From assembly GCF_003584165.1 (NCBI RefSeq), contig NZ_QXFJ01000008.1, forward strand, positions 62,001 through 126,000: a stretch of 64,000 nucleotides of DNA. Direction: 5' to 3'. Source of the stretch: Flagellimonas aequoris (GTDB lineage: Bacteria; Bacteroidota; Bacteroidia; Flavobacteriales; Flavobacteriaceae). The notes under the pieces were generated by a model. That model saw nothing but the letters and a program-made list of their open reading frames with translations. It was not told the origin of the DNA and searched no databases. Made by a program: the position numbers and the translations under genes. This document shows positions 1 to 8,871 of this stretch, in pieces; positions within the stretch are counted from its first letter, which is position 1; each line of letters opens with the position of its first letter.

Positions 1-1033
1 GTTTTTTGTAACGGTACAGTTCTTCCTCATTTTTGATGTCCGCGTAAATCTGTTGATTGATTTCACCATCGGTGGCCAATAACAGTTTGCGTTGTTCCAC
101 TTTTTGTGTTACCCAAGTGGCCACCACACTTTCTTGCTCTTCAAACTTGAAGTCGTATTCCCCTTTTGGTGCCAACAGTTTGGCAATGATGGGGGCCGTT
201 TCGATGGCCAAGAACAATAAAAAGATAAAGAAGGAAGGGAACCAAGGTAATTTGCCCAAGGCGTTGATGCGCGCCATGAGTCCGTCAAAACCATCGATGA
301 TGGGTTGGGAGTTGGTCACCGCCGAGTTATAATCCGTTTCCAAAGCCGCAATTTGGGCTTCAAGGCCTGCTATTTTGGTGGCATTGGTTTCTTTCAAGGT
401 GTTGAGTTCCGCCAAAGCGGCATCGTGTTTATCACGCTTTTCCTTGTAAACGGGTCCTTTGCCCAAAAGGCCAGTTCCGGCAGTGCCTTCGGCCTCGGAA
501 ATATAGGTATCGTACAAGGCGTTGGTTTCGGCTTCTTTGGTAGCGATTTCTCCTTTCAGATTGGCAATCTCCTGGTTAAGACTTTGAATTTTTGGGGTGT
601 ATTGAAGGGCCAATTGCTCCTTGTTGTTCAAGGTCATGGAGTTCTTCTCTTCCAACAACACTTGGTTGATTTCCTTCTCAAAGATTTTCATTTCCAACGG
701 TTTGGAGATGACCACGGCAATGATCAAAGCCAACACAATACGTGGAGCGGCTTGGAGCAGCTCGTTTTTAAAATTGTCCCTCTTTTTAATGGTGGAAACA
801 ATATATCGGTCCAGATTGAAGATCAAAAGTCCCCATATCAACCCAAAAAAGATGGACGTGTAGATATTGTCAAACACCGTGTAAAGGGCATAACCGCTGG
901 CAATGAATGCCATAACAGCAGTGAAGAATACAGTGGCGCCAATCCCGGCATATTTGTTCTGTTCCCCGTTGGAGCAGGTTTTCAAAATTTCAGTATCGGC
1001 TCCGGAGCAAAAAATAAAAAAACGTTGTAGCAT
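1..1033 (-). CDS. DUF4407-family membrane protein, C-terminus beyond the window
   Basis: An open frame of 344 codons starts at an ATG (1031-1033) and runs off the left edge without a stop. The N-terminus has hydrophobic segments at about residues 30-50, 56-76 and 93-112. A long charged, coiled-coil-like stretch (about 120-245) follows, then another membrane segment (about 262-290) ending in ETAPIIAKLLAPKGEYD. This hydrophobic-coil-hydrophobic layout is that of DUF4407 proteins, whose function is not known. It lies downstream of the BlaI/M56 pair on the same strand, but a hairpin terminator separates them, so it probably has its own promoter. The family call is by recall of the architecture. 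Confidence 0.75.
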   Translation of the reverse strand, partial: MLQRFFIFCSGADTEILKTCSNGEQNKYAGIGATVFFTAVMAFIASGYALYTVFDNIYTSIFFGLIWGLLIFNLDRYIVSTIKKRDNFKNELLQAAPRIVLALIIAVVISKPLEMKIFEKEINQVLLEEKNSMTLNNKEQLALQYTPKIQSLNQEIANLKGEIATKEAETNALYDTYISEAEGTAGTGLLGKGPVYKEKRDKHDAALAELNTLKETNATKIAGLEAQIAALETDYNSAVTNSQPIIDGFDGLMARINALGKLPWFPSFFIFLLFLAIETAPIIAKLLAPKGEYDFKFEEQESVVATWVTQKVEQRKLLLATDGEINQQIYADIKNEEELYRYKK

Positions 1034-1093
1034 AATCGTGTTCTCTTTGATTGATAGGATATTAGAACGTGATTTTGGAAATATTGTTACATA

Positions 1094-1117
1094 AAAAGCC
1101 CCAATTAAGGGGCTTTT
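1094..1117 (-). terminator. Hairpin terminator after the M56 gene
   Basis: A 9-bp perfect stem (AAAAGCCCC / GGGGCTTTT) with a 6-nt loop lies 25 nt beyond the stop of the M56 gene. Read on the minus strand it ends in a run of T. It separates the BlaI/M56 pair from the DUF4407 gene. Confidence 0.8.
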
Positions 1118-1141
1118 AACATTATGAGAGTTTTTGGAGGT

Positions 1142-3502
1142 CTAGTTTTCTATCACAATGGGTGATGTAGAGAGTTTCACGATAGGTTTACCACTATCCG
1201 ATCCTCTGGTATCAATATTAATGCTCTTATTGTTTTCCAGCACCTGGATGGCTTCCTTGGCGGTTATTTCTTTTCCATTATGCATGAAGGTGGCTCCTTT
1301 CGCTGCCATTTCCTTGATGTGCTCCATAGGAGATTTAGGCTCTGGTGGAGGTGGAGGAGCAGGTAGGGTGGAAGTTGGTTCATGAACCGGCACAACGCCA
1401 GAAGGAGAATGAACGGTTACTTCTGTTGCAGGAGCATTGCTAGGAGGTTCAGGTGCAGCAGGTGCTGGAGGTGGTGGTGGAAAGTTGGGGAAGGGTTCTG
1501 CATCTTCCCGTTGTTTTTTAGACATTTTGCCATAGATTTCCTTTAACCGCATCACCTCTTGCTTTTGAATGTACATATGGTTACGGTCCATTTCATTGTA
1601 CTTTTTGGCCAAGGTATTGTATTCCTTCATTTCCTCACGCGAGGCACTGGATTGTAGGGAAGTTTCTGGACCTACAATGTTGATGGTGGCAGCACCATAT
1701 TCCGCAAAGATCTTATTCACCTGCTGGATGACATCTTTTGGCGTTTTGGCTTCTACGTGTATGACCGAACGAACCATTTTTTTGCGTTGATCAAAGGAAA
1801 GATGTTCGTTGACTTTGGAAAGCGTTTGCTTTAAATCCTCCAAAGGAACGATGTTCCCTTGAAACAATAACTTACCGTTATTATTGATAAAGATTTCGAT
1901 GAAATCGATGGCTTTTTGGGCAGACACCGTGTATATGGCAAAGTCCGCTCCTTGGCCTGCTTCCAAGGGTGTCATGCCAGTTATTTGATTTCTTTTGATG
2001 GTTTTATTCAATTTGAAGGCTGGTAGGATGGTTTTGCCATCGACCATGACCAAATCATCCTTGGAATTTAGTTTGATCCAACTATCGCCCACCAGATAGT
2101 ATTGGCCCTCCACCTGCATAAAAACATTTTGATTGCCCCTTTTGGCCTCGTCCATCTTTTTATGAAACTCGAAATCCTCTTTGACTCGGTTATAGCTCGT
2201 TAGAATCGTTTCGTAATCGAGATTCTTTGGATTTGTTACCAAGGAAGAAAGTTCTTTTGCACTTGACTTCTTTTGTCGCATGGCAAAATACATGGCGGAA
2301 CTAATGTTGCCCTGTAGATCTCCCCAGTGTTCCTTTTGCGCAATTGAATTGTAACCTTCTTTGGCCACGGAGAAATCAAAATAAATCTCCCCTGGGTTTG
2401 AAACTTCCAGCTCGACCGTATAATAACCTCGGTTGTCGGTTTTGGAGAGAATTTGCCCATCGGTCCCCAATATAGTCGCATTTTCCAAGGGTAATAAGGT
2501 TTCTGAATCTATCACTAAACCAGCCAGCTCTATTGATCTTGGGGACAAACCTTCGACTGTATTTAGATGGCTGGACTTTGGATAAATGGACGTTTCCGAA
2601 CTCGCATTTTTTACCATGGGGACTATCTCTGTTTCGCTAAACCCGAATAATAATAGGGCCGTAAGCGGAAGCACGAGCAGGCTCCTCAATACAAATGATT
2701 TTCTTGATGTGTTTGTTTTCATGACTGTAAACCGTTTTTTGATTGATGAATAATTAATGGCATTGGCAATGCCGGTCGACTGATGTTGTTCAAAGCTACC
2801 GTGTGATAAGTACGATAGGATGGTATTTTGATATTGGGAATGGTCGTCATTCCCATTGATTACCGCCCTGTCCGCCAAAAATTCGTGGTTCAGCTTAATG
2901 GACGATTTAAACAAGTAGATGATCGGGTTGAACCACAACATGACCTGGGCCAATTCAATGAGCAAGATATCCAGACTATGCCGTTGCTTGGCATGGGTTT
3001 CTTCATGTAAAAGCACTTCCTGCGGAATATGTTTTTCCTCAAATTGCCTTTGGTTCAAAAAGATATAGTTGAAAAATGTATGGGGAGGAAGGGATTGTCT
3101 CAAGAGTACCCTGGTAATAAAATTTTCCTTGAACTTGGGATTCTTGCGGATACGTAACGTAATCTGAGCCAAGTTCCTTAAAAATCGAAAACCAAATCCG
3201 ATAACACCCAAAACATAAACCATCCACAATCCAATTTCCCAATCAAGAATGGGTTCCTCTGCAGCTACTTGCCCGGTTACTGCATTTGAAATTTCTGTGA
3301 TCGGAGTAGAGGTGAAAGTGTTTTGTTGTGCGACTTCGACATATTCGGTAAAGACTACAGCTGGGATCAAAAAGGAGGCGATCAACGCTGCTAAAAGGAA
3401 GAATCGCTTAAATTGGTGTATGCTTTCCTTTTCCAGTACCAGTTTGTAAAAGGCCAGGAAAATGGCTAGGCATGCGGTAGATTTTAACAGGAAGACCAAC
3501 AT
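1142..3502 (-). CDS. BlaR1-type M56 membrane metallopeptidase with a carboxypeptidase-like regulatory domain and a Pro-rich tail
   Basis: This 786-aa protein begins with membrane segments (about residues 3-22, 35-52 and 90-108). The M56 zinc site follows, HEETH at 166-170 with the third ligand probably E207 in NHEFLAD. A fourth membrane segment lies at about 268-287. Beyond it come a carboxypeptidase-regulatory-like beta domain (about 323-400) and a Pro/Ala-rich segment about 100 residues from the C-terminus. In BlaR1/MecR1 systems such a protease responds to an envelope signal and inactivates the BlaI repressor. The extracytoplasmic part here is not a penicillin-binding domain, so the signal is probably not a beta-lactam. 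Its start lies 2 bp after the BlaI stop, so the two are surely co-transcribed. Confidence 0.88.
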   Translation of the reverse strand: MLVFLLKSTACLAIFLAFYKLVLEKESIHQFKRFFLLAALIASFLIPAVVFTEYVEVAQQNTFTSTPITEISNAVTGQVAAEEPILDWEIGLWMVYVLGVIGFGFRFLRNLAQITLRIRKNPKFKENFITRVLLRQSLPPHTFFNYIFLNQRQFEEKHIPQEVLLHEETHAKQRHSLDILLIELAQVMLWFNPIIYLFKSSIKLNHEFLADRAVINGNDDHSQYQNTILSYLSHGSFEQHQSTGIANAINYSSIKKRFTVMKTNTSRKSFVLRSLLVLPLTALLLFGFSETEIVPMVKNASSETSIYPKSSHLNTVEGLSPRSIELAGLVIDSETLLPLENATILGTDGQILSKTDNRGYYTVELEVSNPGEIYFDFSVAKEGYNSIAQKEHWGDLQGNISSAMYFAMRQKKSSAKELSSLVTNPKNLDYETILTSYNRVKEDFEFHKKMDEAKRGNQNVFMQVEGQYYLVGDSWIKLNSKDDLVMVDGKTILPAFKLNKTIKRNQITGMTPLEAGQGADFAIYTVSAQKAIDFIEIFINNNGKLLFQGNIVPLEDLKQTLSKVNEHLSFDQRKKMVRSVIHVEAKTPKDVIQQVNKIFAEYGAATINIVGPETSLQSSASREEMKEYNTLAKKYNEMDRNHMYIQKQEVMRLKEIYGKMSKKQREDAEPFPNFPPPPPAPAAPEPPSNAPATEVTVHSPSGVVPVHEPTSTLPAPPPPPEPKSPMEHIKEMAAKGATFMHNGKEITAKEAIQVLENNKSINIDTRGSDSGKPIVKLSTSPIVIEN

Positions 3503-3504
3503 AG

Positions 3505-3870
3505 TTATTTCTTTTTGATTTCGTTGTCTATCAATTTTCTCAATTCTTCCAATTCAGCTTTGCTCAAGTTCGTTTCTTTGGCGAAGAAGGAAGCAAATTG
3601 GCTGGCGCTGTCATTAAAAAAGTTTTTGATGAGCCCGTTCACGTGTTTGGAAAAGTAATCCTGCTTTTTCACCAAAGGATAGTACTCCCTACTTCTTCCT
3701 ATAGTGTTGTAGGCAACAAAGCCTTTGTCTGCCATCCGTTTTAAAAGGGTCGCTACCGTAGTGGTGGCCGGTTTGGGTTCCGGATAAGCGTCCAAAAGGT
3801 CTTTCATGTAGGCCTTTTTCAACATCCAAACAATGTTCATCAATTCTTCCTCTGCTTTTGACAACTGCAT
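3505..3870 (-). CDS. BlaI/MecI-family winged-helix repressor
   Basis: This 121-aa protein begins MQLSKAEEELMNIVW, the usual start of BlaI/MecI/CopY proteins. A winged helix follows (ATTTVATLLKRMADKGFVAY, about residues 35-54), then a helical dimerisation tail. These repressors bind TACAnnTGTA sites and are removed by cleavage by their M56 partner. The partner gene follows 2 bp downstream. Two operator-like palindromes overlap the promoter in front of this gene, which indicates autoregulation of the pair. Length is normal for the family. Confidence 0.92.
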   Translation of the reverse strand: MQLSKAEEELMNIVWMLKKAYMKDLLDAYPEPKPATTTVATLLKRMADKGFVAYNTIGRSREYYPLVKKQDYFSKHVNGLIKNFFNDSASQFASFFAKETNLSKAELEELRKLIDNEIKKK

Positions 3871-3891
3871 CTGTGGTGTTTTTAATTTGCT

Positions 3892-3932
3892 CTACAAACA
3901 TAGAATAAAAATTTTAATTCTACAAATGTAGA
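3892..3932 (-). promoter_or_regulatory. Promoter of the BlaI/M56 operon with two overlapping BlaI-type operators
   Basis: On the minus strand a -33 TTTG (plus 3923-3926) is followed by 20 nt and a perfect -7 box TATGTTTG (plus 3895-3902). A 14-bp palindrome TCTACAAATGTAGA (3919-3932) covers the -33 box. A weaker copy, CTACAAACATAG (3892-3903), covers the -7 box. Both resemble the TACA/TGTA core bound by BlaI/MecI, so binding would block polymerase. Confidence 0.72.
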
Positions 3933-4001
3933 GTTTGTTAAAATTGATATTGGGATGTTTTACTTTCCAAAAATGTTAAGTTTGCGGTCAAATACAACAT
4001 C

Positions 4002-4580
4002 ATGGGATTATTGGAAGATTTACAGAACAGGAGTGGTAACCAATGTGAACTTTGTGGCGCTACGGAAGATTTGAAGGTATATGAAGTGCCACCAGTGTCC
4101 ACCGGAGGTTTGGATGGCAGCGTGTTGGCCTGTGCTACCTGTTTAAGTCAGATTGAAAACCCTGATACCGTGGACTCCAACCATTGGCGTTGTTTGAACG
4201 ATAGCATGTGGAGCGAGCAAGATGCTGTGAAGGTAGTGGCTTGGCGTATGTTGAATCGATTAAAATCCGAAGGATGGCCACAAGATCTGTTGGACATGAT
4301 GTATTTGGATGATGAAGTCTTGGCCTGGGCCAAGGCAACCGGCGAAGGTCAGGATGCCGCGGATATGGTGGTGCATCGTGATTCCAATGGGGTTGTTTTG
4401 GAAAACGGCGACAACGTGGTGCTCATCAAAGACCTGAAGGTGAAGGGATCTAGCATGGTCGCAAAACAGGGAACCGCCGTGAGACGGATTTCCCTGGATC
4501 GCGAAAATGCCAAATATATTGAAGGCAAGGTAGACGGTCAACAAATCGTCATCCTAACCAAATACGTGAAGAAGCTCTAG
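4002..4580 (+). CDS. PhnA-domain zinc-ribbon protein (YjdM-like)
   Basis: The 192-aa product has an N-terminal zinc ribbon with Cys pairs at C15/C18 and C44/C47. The C-terminal part (DSNGVVLENGDNVVLIKDLKVKGSS, described here only as the hallmark of the family) is the PhnA/YjdM beta domain. Despite the name, a direct role in phosphonate breakdown is not established for most members. A -7 box TAAGTTTG lies at 3977-3984, 17 nt before the ATG. The gene converges on the dipeptidase gene and overlaps it by 4 nt. Confidence 0.85.
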   Translation: MGLLEDLQNRSGNQCELCGATEDLKVYEVPPVSTGGLDGSVLACATCLSQIENPDTVDSNHWRCLNDSMWSEQDAVKVVAWRMLNRLKSEGWPQDLLDMMYLDDEVLAWAKATGEGQDAADMVVHRDSNGVVLENGDNVVLIKDLKVKGSSMVAKQGTAVRRISLDRENAKYIEGKVDGQQIVILTKYVKKL

Positions 4581-5965
4581 GCTTTCATCTCCGCATAATA
4601 TTTATAAAAATAAGGGATGGTCTCGATCCCTTTCAAGAAATTCCATACCCCAAAATGCTCGTTGGGCGAATGGATGGCATCACTGTCCAACCCGAATCCC
4701 AATAGAATGGTCTTGCTTTCCAATACCTTTTCAAATAGGGCCACAATCGGAATACTGCCTCCAGTGCGTTGAGGCACAGGACTTTTTCCAAATGTTTTTT
4801 CAATGGCTTTGGCTGCCGCTTGGTAGCCATCACTTTCAATAGGGGTCACGTAGGCTTGCCCACCGTGATGGGGGGTCACTTTTACTTTTACACTTTTGGG
4901 TGCAAGTGAAGTGAAGTGCTTGGTGAACAGGTCCGTGATTTCGTGCCAATCTTGGTTGGGGACCAATCGCATGGAAATTTTGGCATAGGCCTTACTGGCA
5001 ATAACAGTTTTGGCACCTTCTCCGGTATAGCCGCCCCAAATACCGTTTACATCCAACGTGGGCCGTATACCGAAACGTTCCGTGGTGGTATACCCTTTTT
5101 CCCCATGTACATCTCCAATGTCCAAAGCCTTTTTGTATTCCTCTAGGTCGAAGGGAGCCTTGGCCATTTCAGCACGTTCTTCATCGGAAATGATTTCTAC
5201 CTTGTCATAAAACCCAGGAATGGTAATATGGTTGTTCTCATCGTGAAGGGCAGCAATCATTTTGGCCAATACGTTGATGGGGTTGGGTGCCGCCCCGCCA
5301 TAAATTCCGGAATGCAGGTCACGGTTGGCCCCGGTAACCTCCACTTCCACGTAGCTCAGGCCACGCAAACCGGTAGTGATGGAAGGATTTTGGTTGGAAA
5401 TCATTCCGGTATCGGAGATCAAAATGATATCATTTTTGAGTTTTTCCTTGTTTGCTTCCAGGAAGCCGGCCAAACTATCGCTGCCGACCTCTTCCTCACC
5501 CTCGATCATAAACTTGACATTACAGGGCAATTGGTTGTTTTTGATCATGAATTCCACCGCCTTCACGTGCATGAAAAACTGACCTTTATCGTCACAGGCG
5601 CCACGGGCAAAAATGGCCCCATCAGGGTGTTTTTCTGTTTTTTTGATGACGGGTTCAAACGGAGGGGAGTCCCAAAGGTTCATGGGGTCCGGTGGCTGTA
5701 CATCGTAATGGCCGTAGACCAGTACAGTGGGTAAATTGGGGTCGATGATCTTATCGGCATAGACCACGGGATAGCCCTTGGTCTCACAAATCTCGGCATT
5801 GTCGCAACCCGCGTTGATCAAGGATTTTTCAACGGCCTTGGCAGTTTCCAGCACATCGTGGGAATAAGCGGTATCTGCACTGATGGAGGGGATTTTTAGC
5901 AAATCGATAAGTTCGTTGATGAATCTGTCCTTGTTGGAGTTGATGTAGTTGTTGATGTCTTCCAT
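4577..5965 (-). CDS. M20-family dipeptidase
   Basis: This 462-aa cytosolic zinc peptidase hydrolyses dipeptides or the ends of short peptides. Metal-site motifs are visible: GHYDVQPP (H86, D88), RGACDDKGQ (around D125) and the catalytic EGEEEVGS (E155-E159). A dimerisation domain is inserted in the middle, as in carnosinase-like M20 enzymes. Length fits the family. The N-terminal MEDINNYINSNKDRFINELI is the natural start. It stands alone on the minus strand; no signal peptide is seen. Confidence 0.92.
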   Translation of the reverse strand: MEDINNYINSNKDRFINELIDLLKIPSISADTAYSHDVLETAKAVEKSLINAGCDNAEICETKGYPVVYADKIIDPNLPTVLVYGHYDVQPPDPMNLWDSPPFEPVIKKTEKHPDGAIFARGACDDKGQFFMHVKAVEFMIKNNQLPCNVKFMIEGEEEVGSDSLAGFLEANKEKLKNDIILISDTGMISNQNPSITTGLRGLSYVEVEVTGANRDLHSGIYGGAAPNPINVLAKMIAALHDENNHITIPGFYDKVEIISDEERAEMAKAPFDLEEYKKALDIGDVHGEKGYTTTERFGIRPTLDVNGIWGGYTGEGAKTVIASKAYAKISMRLVPNQDWHEITDLFTKHFTSLAPKSVKVKVTPHHGGQAYVTPIESDGYQAAAKAIEKTFGKSPVPQRTGGSIPIVALFEKVLESKTILLGFGLDSDAIHSPNEHFGVWNFLKGIETIPYFYKYYAEMKA

Positions 5966-6021
5966 AAATGTGTTAAAAAGGACACTAAAAGTACAAAAAA
6001 CAAGTTTTTAAAGGTAGTGCA

Positions 6022-6051
6022 TTTGCAAATCGGAAAATTGATTTATATTTG
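6022..6051 (+). promoter_or_regulatory. Promoter of tRNA-Leu
   Basis: A -33 TTTG (6022-6025) is followed by 18 nt and a perfect -7 box TATATTTG (6044-6051), 11 nt before the first base of the tRNA. This is the Bacteroidota housekeeping pattern. Confidence 0.75.
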
Positions 6052-6062
6052 CACTCCTTTAC

Positions 6063-6144
6063 GCGGATGTGGTGGAACTGGTAGACACGCTAGACTTAGG
6101 ATCTAGTGCCGCAAGGTGTGCAGGTTCGATTCCTGTCATCCGCA
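6063..6144 (+). tRNA. tRNA-Leu (anticodon TAG)
   Basis: An 82-nt class II tRNA. Acceptor strands GCGGATG (6063-6069) and CATCCGC (6137-6143) pair perfectly, with discriminator A at 6144. The anticodon loop reads CTTAGGA, giving TAG, which decodes CUA and other CUN codons. The T-arm GGTTCGATTCC is present. The 3' CCA is not encoded. Confidence 0.96.
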
Positions 6145-6155
6145 CAAAAGAATAG

Positions 6156-6180
6156 AGCTCCTTTTATGGGAGCTTTTTTT
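6156..6180 (+). terminator. Intrinsic terminator after tRNA-Leu
   Basis: A 6-bp stem AGCTCC / GGAGCT with a 7-nt loop is followed by a T-run, 12 nt after the tRNA. Confidence 0.75.
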
Positions 6181-6950
6181 ATGCCCAAAGTTATGCCTGG
6201 GATTGATCGCCTATGAACTGTTTCCCTCCCGATACCTGAAGTAATTTGAGGACCTGTTTGGAGAAGGCATCCATTGGAAGAATGATATTGGTGCCAATTA
6301 CCTGAAGGTTTTTTACAATTTAAACTTGAACATATACGCAATAGTATACCAAAAGCAAAGCATATATGATATGTTCGGATTTTAAATTTATTTTCTTCAA
6401 CATATGTAAGCTAAAGATTACTTTAATTTGAATTAATTCAAACATGTTGAGTGCGATGCTTTTATTGCACATTTTTTAAATATTGGATTTAAACAATTGA
6501 AAATAAGTTTTTTAAATATTAAAATGAGGTATGGGAAACTTGGTTTTTTGACAATCCTATGATAGGACCTAGCAGGTTTTTGAGATATTCTTGAAAGTAA
6601 AGGACAGGTATCAAATATTCCTACAAGAACCCAAGGATGAATTTGGATATTCGCAATATGAGGAAGTAAAAACGAAAAATATTGAATTATCTATATAATT
6701 TTATGAAAAAAAATAAATATCTTTAAAAGCAGCATGATTCCTTATCAGCGTTCAGGAGAATCATGCTGACGTTCATTTATTTACAATCAAAAACATTCCC
6801 AAGATGGCTTTGGGGATACTGGAATTAGAGACTGTTTGACCAATTCAATCTTGCAATAAAATTTTGAATTTGGAGTTGTACTTTCTGTCAACTATCGATT
6901 TTTTTATCGTTATTTAACGAACTCAAACTAAAAACTAACTTAATTTATTA
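6181..6950. other. Long AT-rich non-coding stretch with a possible eroded ORF
   Basis: This is the only gap over 300 bases in the window. Its first 200 nt read in one plus frame like an eroded gene: about 20 plausible residues ending RYLK, one in-frame TAA, then FEDLFGEGIHWKNDIG and about 30 more residues up to a TAA near 6386. No start or family is recognisable. From about 6390 to 6720 the sequence is very AT-rich without signals I can name. A strong hairpin at 6730-6768 is listed separately. Confidence 0.4.
6730..6768. repeat. Inverted repeat, 11-bp perfect arms
   Basis: CAGCATGATTC (6730-6740) and GAATCATGCTG (6758-6768) are exact reverse complements separated by 17 nt. No T-run follows, so it is not a typical terminator. 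It could be an RNA structure or a protein-binding site about 195 nt upstream of the response regulator gene. Confidence 0.6.
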
Positions 6951-6962
6951 TTGCCAGACACT

Positions 6963-7352
6963 ATGTACAAGGAAATTTATTTGGTCGATGACGAAGACCT
7001 CGTAAACACGGTGAATGCAATCCATTTTAGAAGAATGGGATTGGAAGAAAGGGTAAAGAGCTTTACCAATCCGGAATTGGCCTTGGATGATCTTCGTTTT
7101 AGGGATAATCCCAACACAAAAACCTTGATCCTATTGGATATCAACATGCCAGAAATGAGCGGTTTTGAATTTTTGGAATTCATGATGCTCGAGGATTTTC
7201 CGGAGACCAATGAGGTCTTGCTCGTAACATCTTCTGAATCCGATGCGGACAAGGAGGAGGCCAAAAAATACAAAAAATACGTTAAGGAATTCATTACCAA
7301 GCCTTTGCAGATAGAGCATTTGGAGGATTATTTGCAGGGTTCCTTTAAATAG
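6963..7352 (+). CDS. Single-domain response regulator
   Basis: The product is a stand-alone CheY-like receiver of 129 aa without an output domain. The acidic pocket DDED sits just after the first strand. The phospho-acceptor is D59 in LLDINMPEMSG, and the conserved Lys is in EFITKPL. The ATG at 6963 gives MYKEIYLVDDED, the usual receiver start. An in-frame TTG at 6951 would add four residues and is less likely. It precedes a histidine kinase by 57 nt, so the two probably signal together through protein contacts rather than DNA binding. Confidence 0.88.
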   Translation: MYKEIYLVDDEDLVNTVNAIHFRRMGLEERVKSFTNPELALDDLRFRDNPNTKTLILLDINMPEMSGFEFLEFMMLEDFPETNEVLLVTSSESDADKEEAKKYKKYVKEFITKPLQIEHLEDYLQGSFK

Positions 7353-7409
7353 CGAACCATAATTTTCTATATTGCTACAATTTTAAGCTGATATACAACA
7401 ACTTAAGTA

Positions 7410-8861
7410 GTGAAAGAGAAGCAGATACTTATTCATAACAAGGTAGAAATTGTTGAGGATAGAGGTGATGTTGTATGGTCTATGGATAGGGACTATAGAC
7501 TTACGGCCTATAACGCCTCATTTGAGCAAAGACTTAGGGACGAACATCTAGGAGAGGCCCTGAAAGGAATGGATCTCTCTGAAATCTATGAAAAGGGAAT
7601 ATTCTTCAACCCATGTAGGGTAGGTTGCGAAAAAGCACTTAACAGGTACGCGACCACTTCGGAGCATACTTTTTTGCGAGACAATAGCACCGTTGTCCAT
7701 GAGTTTTCCTTTCAACCCTTTATGGACCATGTAGGAAACGTTATTGGATGTTTTATTTGGCAAAAGGATGTGACCCAAGAAGTCAATAATATCCATCAAC
7801 TTGAGGAAAGTGAGCAGCGGTATCGAGAGGCCCAAGAGATTACCAACCTTGGTCATTGGAACTGGGATATGGTGAGGGATGAAATCACATGGTCAGACCA
7901 GTTGTTCCATATTTTTGGCCAGATTCCGGGAAAATTTGAAGCCACTTTCGAAGCTTTGATGAACATCATCCATCCAGAGGACCAGCAAGCGTTCAATGAG
8001 GATGTGGAAAAATGCATCAATGAAAAAGAAATGCATGACATTGTGCACAGGGTAGTGGTCAACAATGGGGAGGTGCGTTATGTACACCAGATAGGAAGGG
8101 CGTTTTATGATATGAACGGTGTTCCATACCGGATGTCGGGGACCACACAGGACATTACCAAGGATGTGCTTTCCAATCAGCAGATTGTCCAACAGAACAA
8201 TGAGTTGCAGAACTTTGTTAGGATCATATCGCATAATTTGAGAGGACCGATTTCGAATCTATTGATGTTGTCCAAAATTTATGATTGGGGTACCCATGAC
8301 ATGAATGACGACATCATGAAGAAAATTGAGAATACCACCGAGGCACTGGACCAGACCATAAAGGATTTGAACCTATCCTTGTCCTTAAAAAGGGTGGACA
8401 AGGAAAATTTCAAGGAAGTCAAGTTAAAAGAGGTGATGAAGGATGTGGATGGCCTTTTAGCCGACGAGATCGAGAAGAAAGAAGCCGTGATCCAAACGAA
8501 TTTTTCTAGGGCCGAGGGAATCATGGGTATCAGAAGCTATCTCAACAACATACTTTATAATCTGATTCTAAATGCACTGCACTATTCCAAGGAAGAGGAA
8601 AAACCTTCCATAGAACTTTCCACGGAAGAAACCGATTCCGAAGTGATATTAACGGTGTCGGACAACGGGGTTGGAATAGAATTGACACCGGAAAGGGAGC
8701 GAAAAATCTTTGATATGTATGGAAGATTGAGCGGCGCCACAGAGGGTAAGGGGTTAGGGCTTTATTTGGTCAAGACGCAAGTGGAAGCCATGAACGGAAG
8801 GATAGAGGTGAAAAGTAAGAAAGATGTGGGTACCACTTTCATTATGCACTTCCAGAAATAA
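7410..8861 (+). CDS. Cytosolic PAS-domain sensor histidine kinase
   Basis: The 483-aa protein has no membrane segment. Two PAS domains are suggested, at about residues 15-125 and 145-250; the second has the PAS/PAC pattern IIHPEDQQAF and MSGTTQDIT. A HisKA helix follows with phospho-acceptor H275 (IISHNLRGPISN), and then a HATPase domain with N-box ILYNLILNALHYS and G-box DNGVGIEL. It probably phosphorylates the receiver encoded just upstream. The start is a GTG at 7410. The sensed signal cannot be read from sequence. Confidence 0.88.
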   Translation: MKEKQILIHNKVEIVEDRGDVVWSMDRDYRLTAYNASFEQRLRDEHLGEALKGMDLSEIYEKGIFFNPCRVGCEKALNRYATTSEHTFLRDNSTVVHEFSFQPFMDHVGNVIGCFIWQKDVTQEVNNIHQLEESEQRYREAQEITNLGHWNWDMVRDEITWSDQLFHIFGQIPGKFEATFEALMNIIHPEDQQAFNEDVEKCINEKEMHDIVHRVVVNNGEVRYVHQIGRAFYDMNGVPYRMSGTTQDITKDVLSNQQIVQQNNELQNFVRIISHNLRGPISNLLMLSKIYDWGTHDMNDDIMKKIENTTEALDQTIKDLNLSLSLKRVDKENFKEVKLKEVMKDVDGLLADEIEKKEAVIQTNFSRAEGIMGIRSYLNNILYNLILNALHYSKEEEKPSIELSTEETDSEVILTVSDNGVGIELTPERERKIFDMYGRLSGATEGKGLGLYLVKTQVEAMNGRIEVKSKKDVGTTFIMHFQK

Positions 8862-8871
8862 TAATCTTTTT

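Noticed and set aside
305..1030. A 241-codon plus-strand open frame
   Set aside because: It is the antisense shadow of the DUF4407 gene, which has a better protein pattern (membrane helices and coiled coil) and a sensible start.
6096..6341. An 81-codon minus-strand frame over the tRNA-Leu
   Set aside because: Its C-terminal part is just the reverse complement of the tRNA and terminator; such frames are a known annotation artefact.
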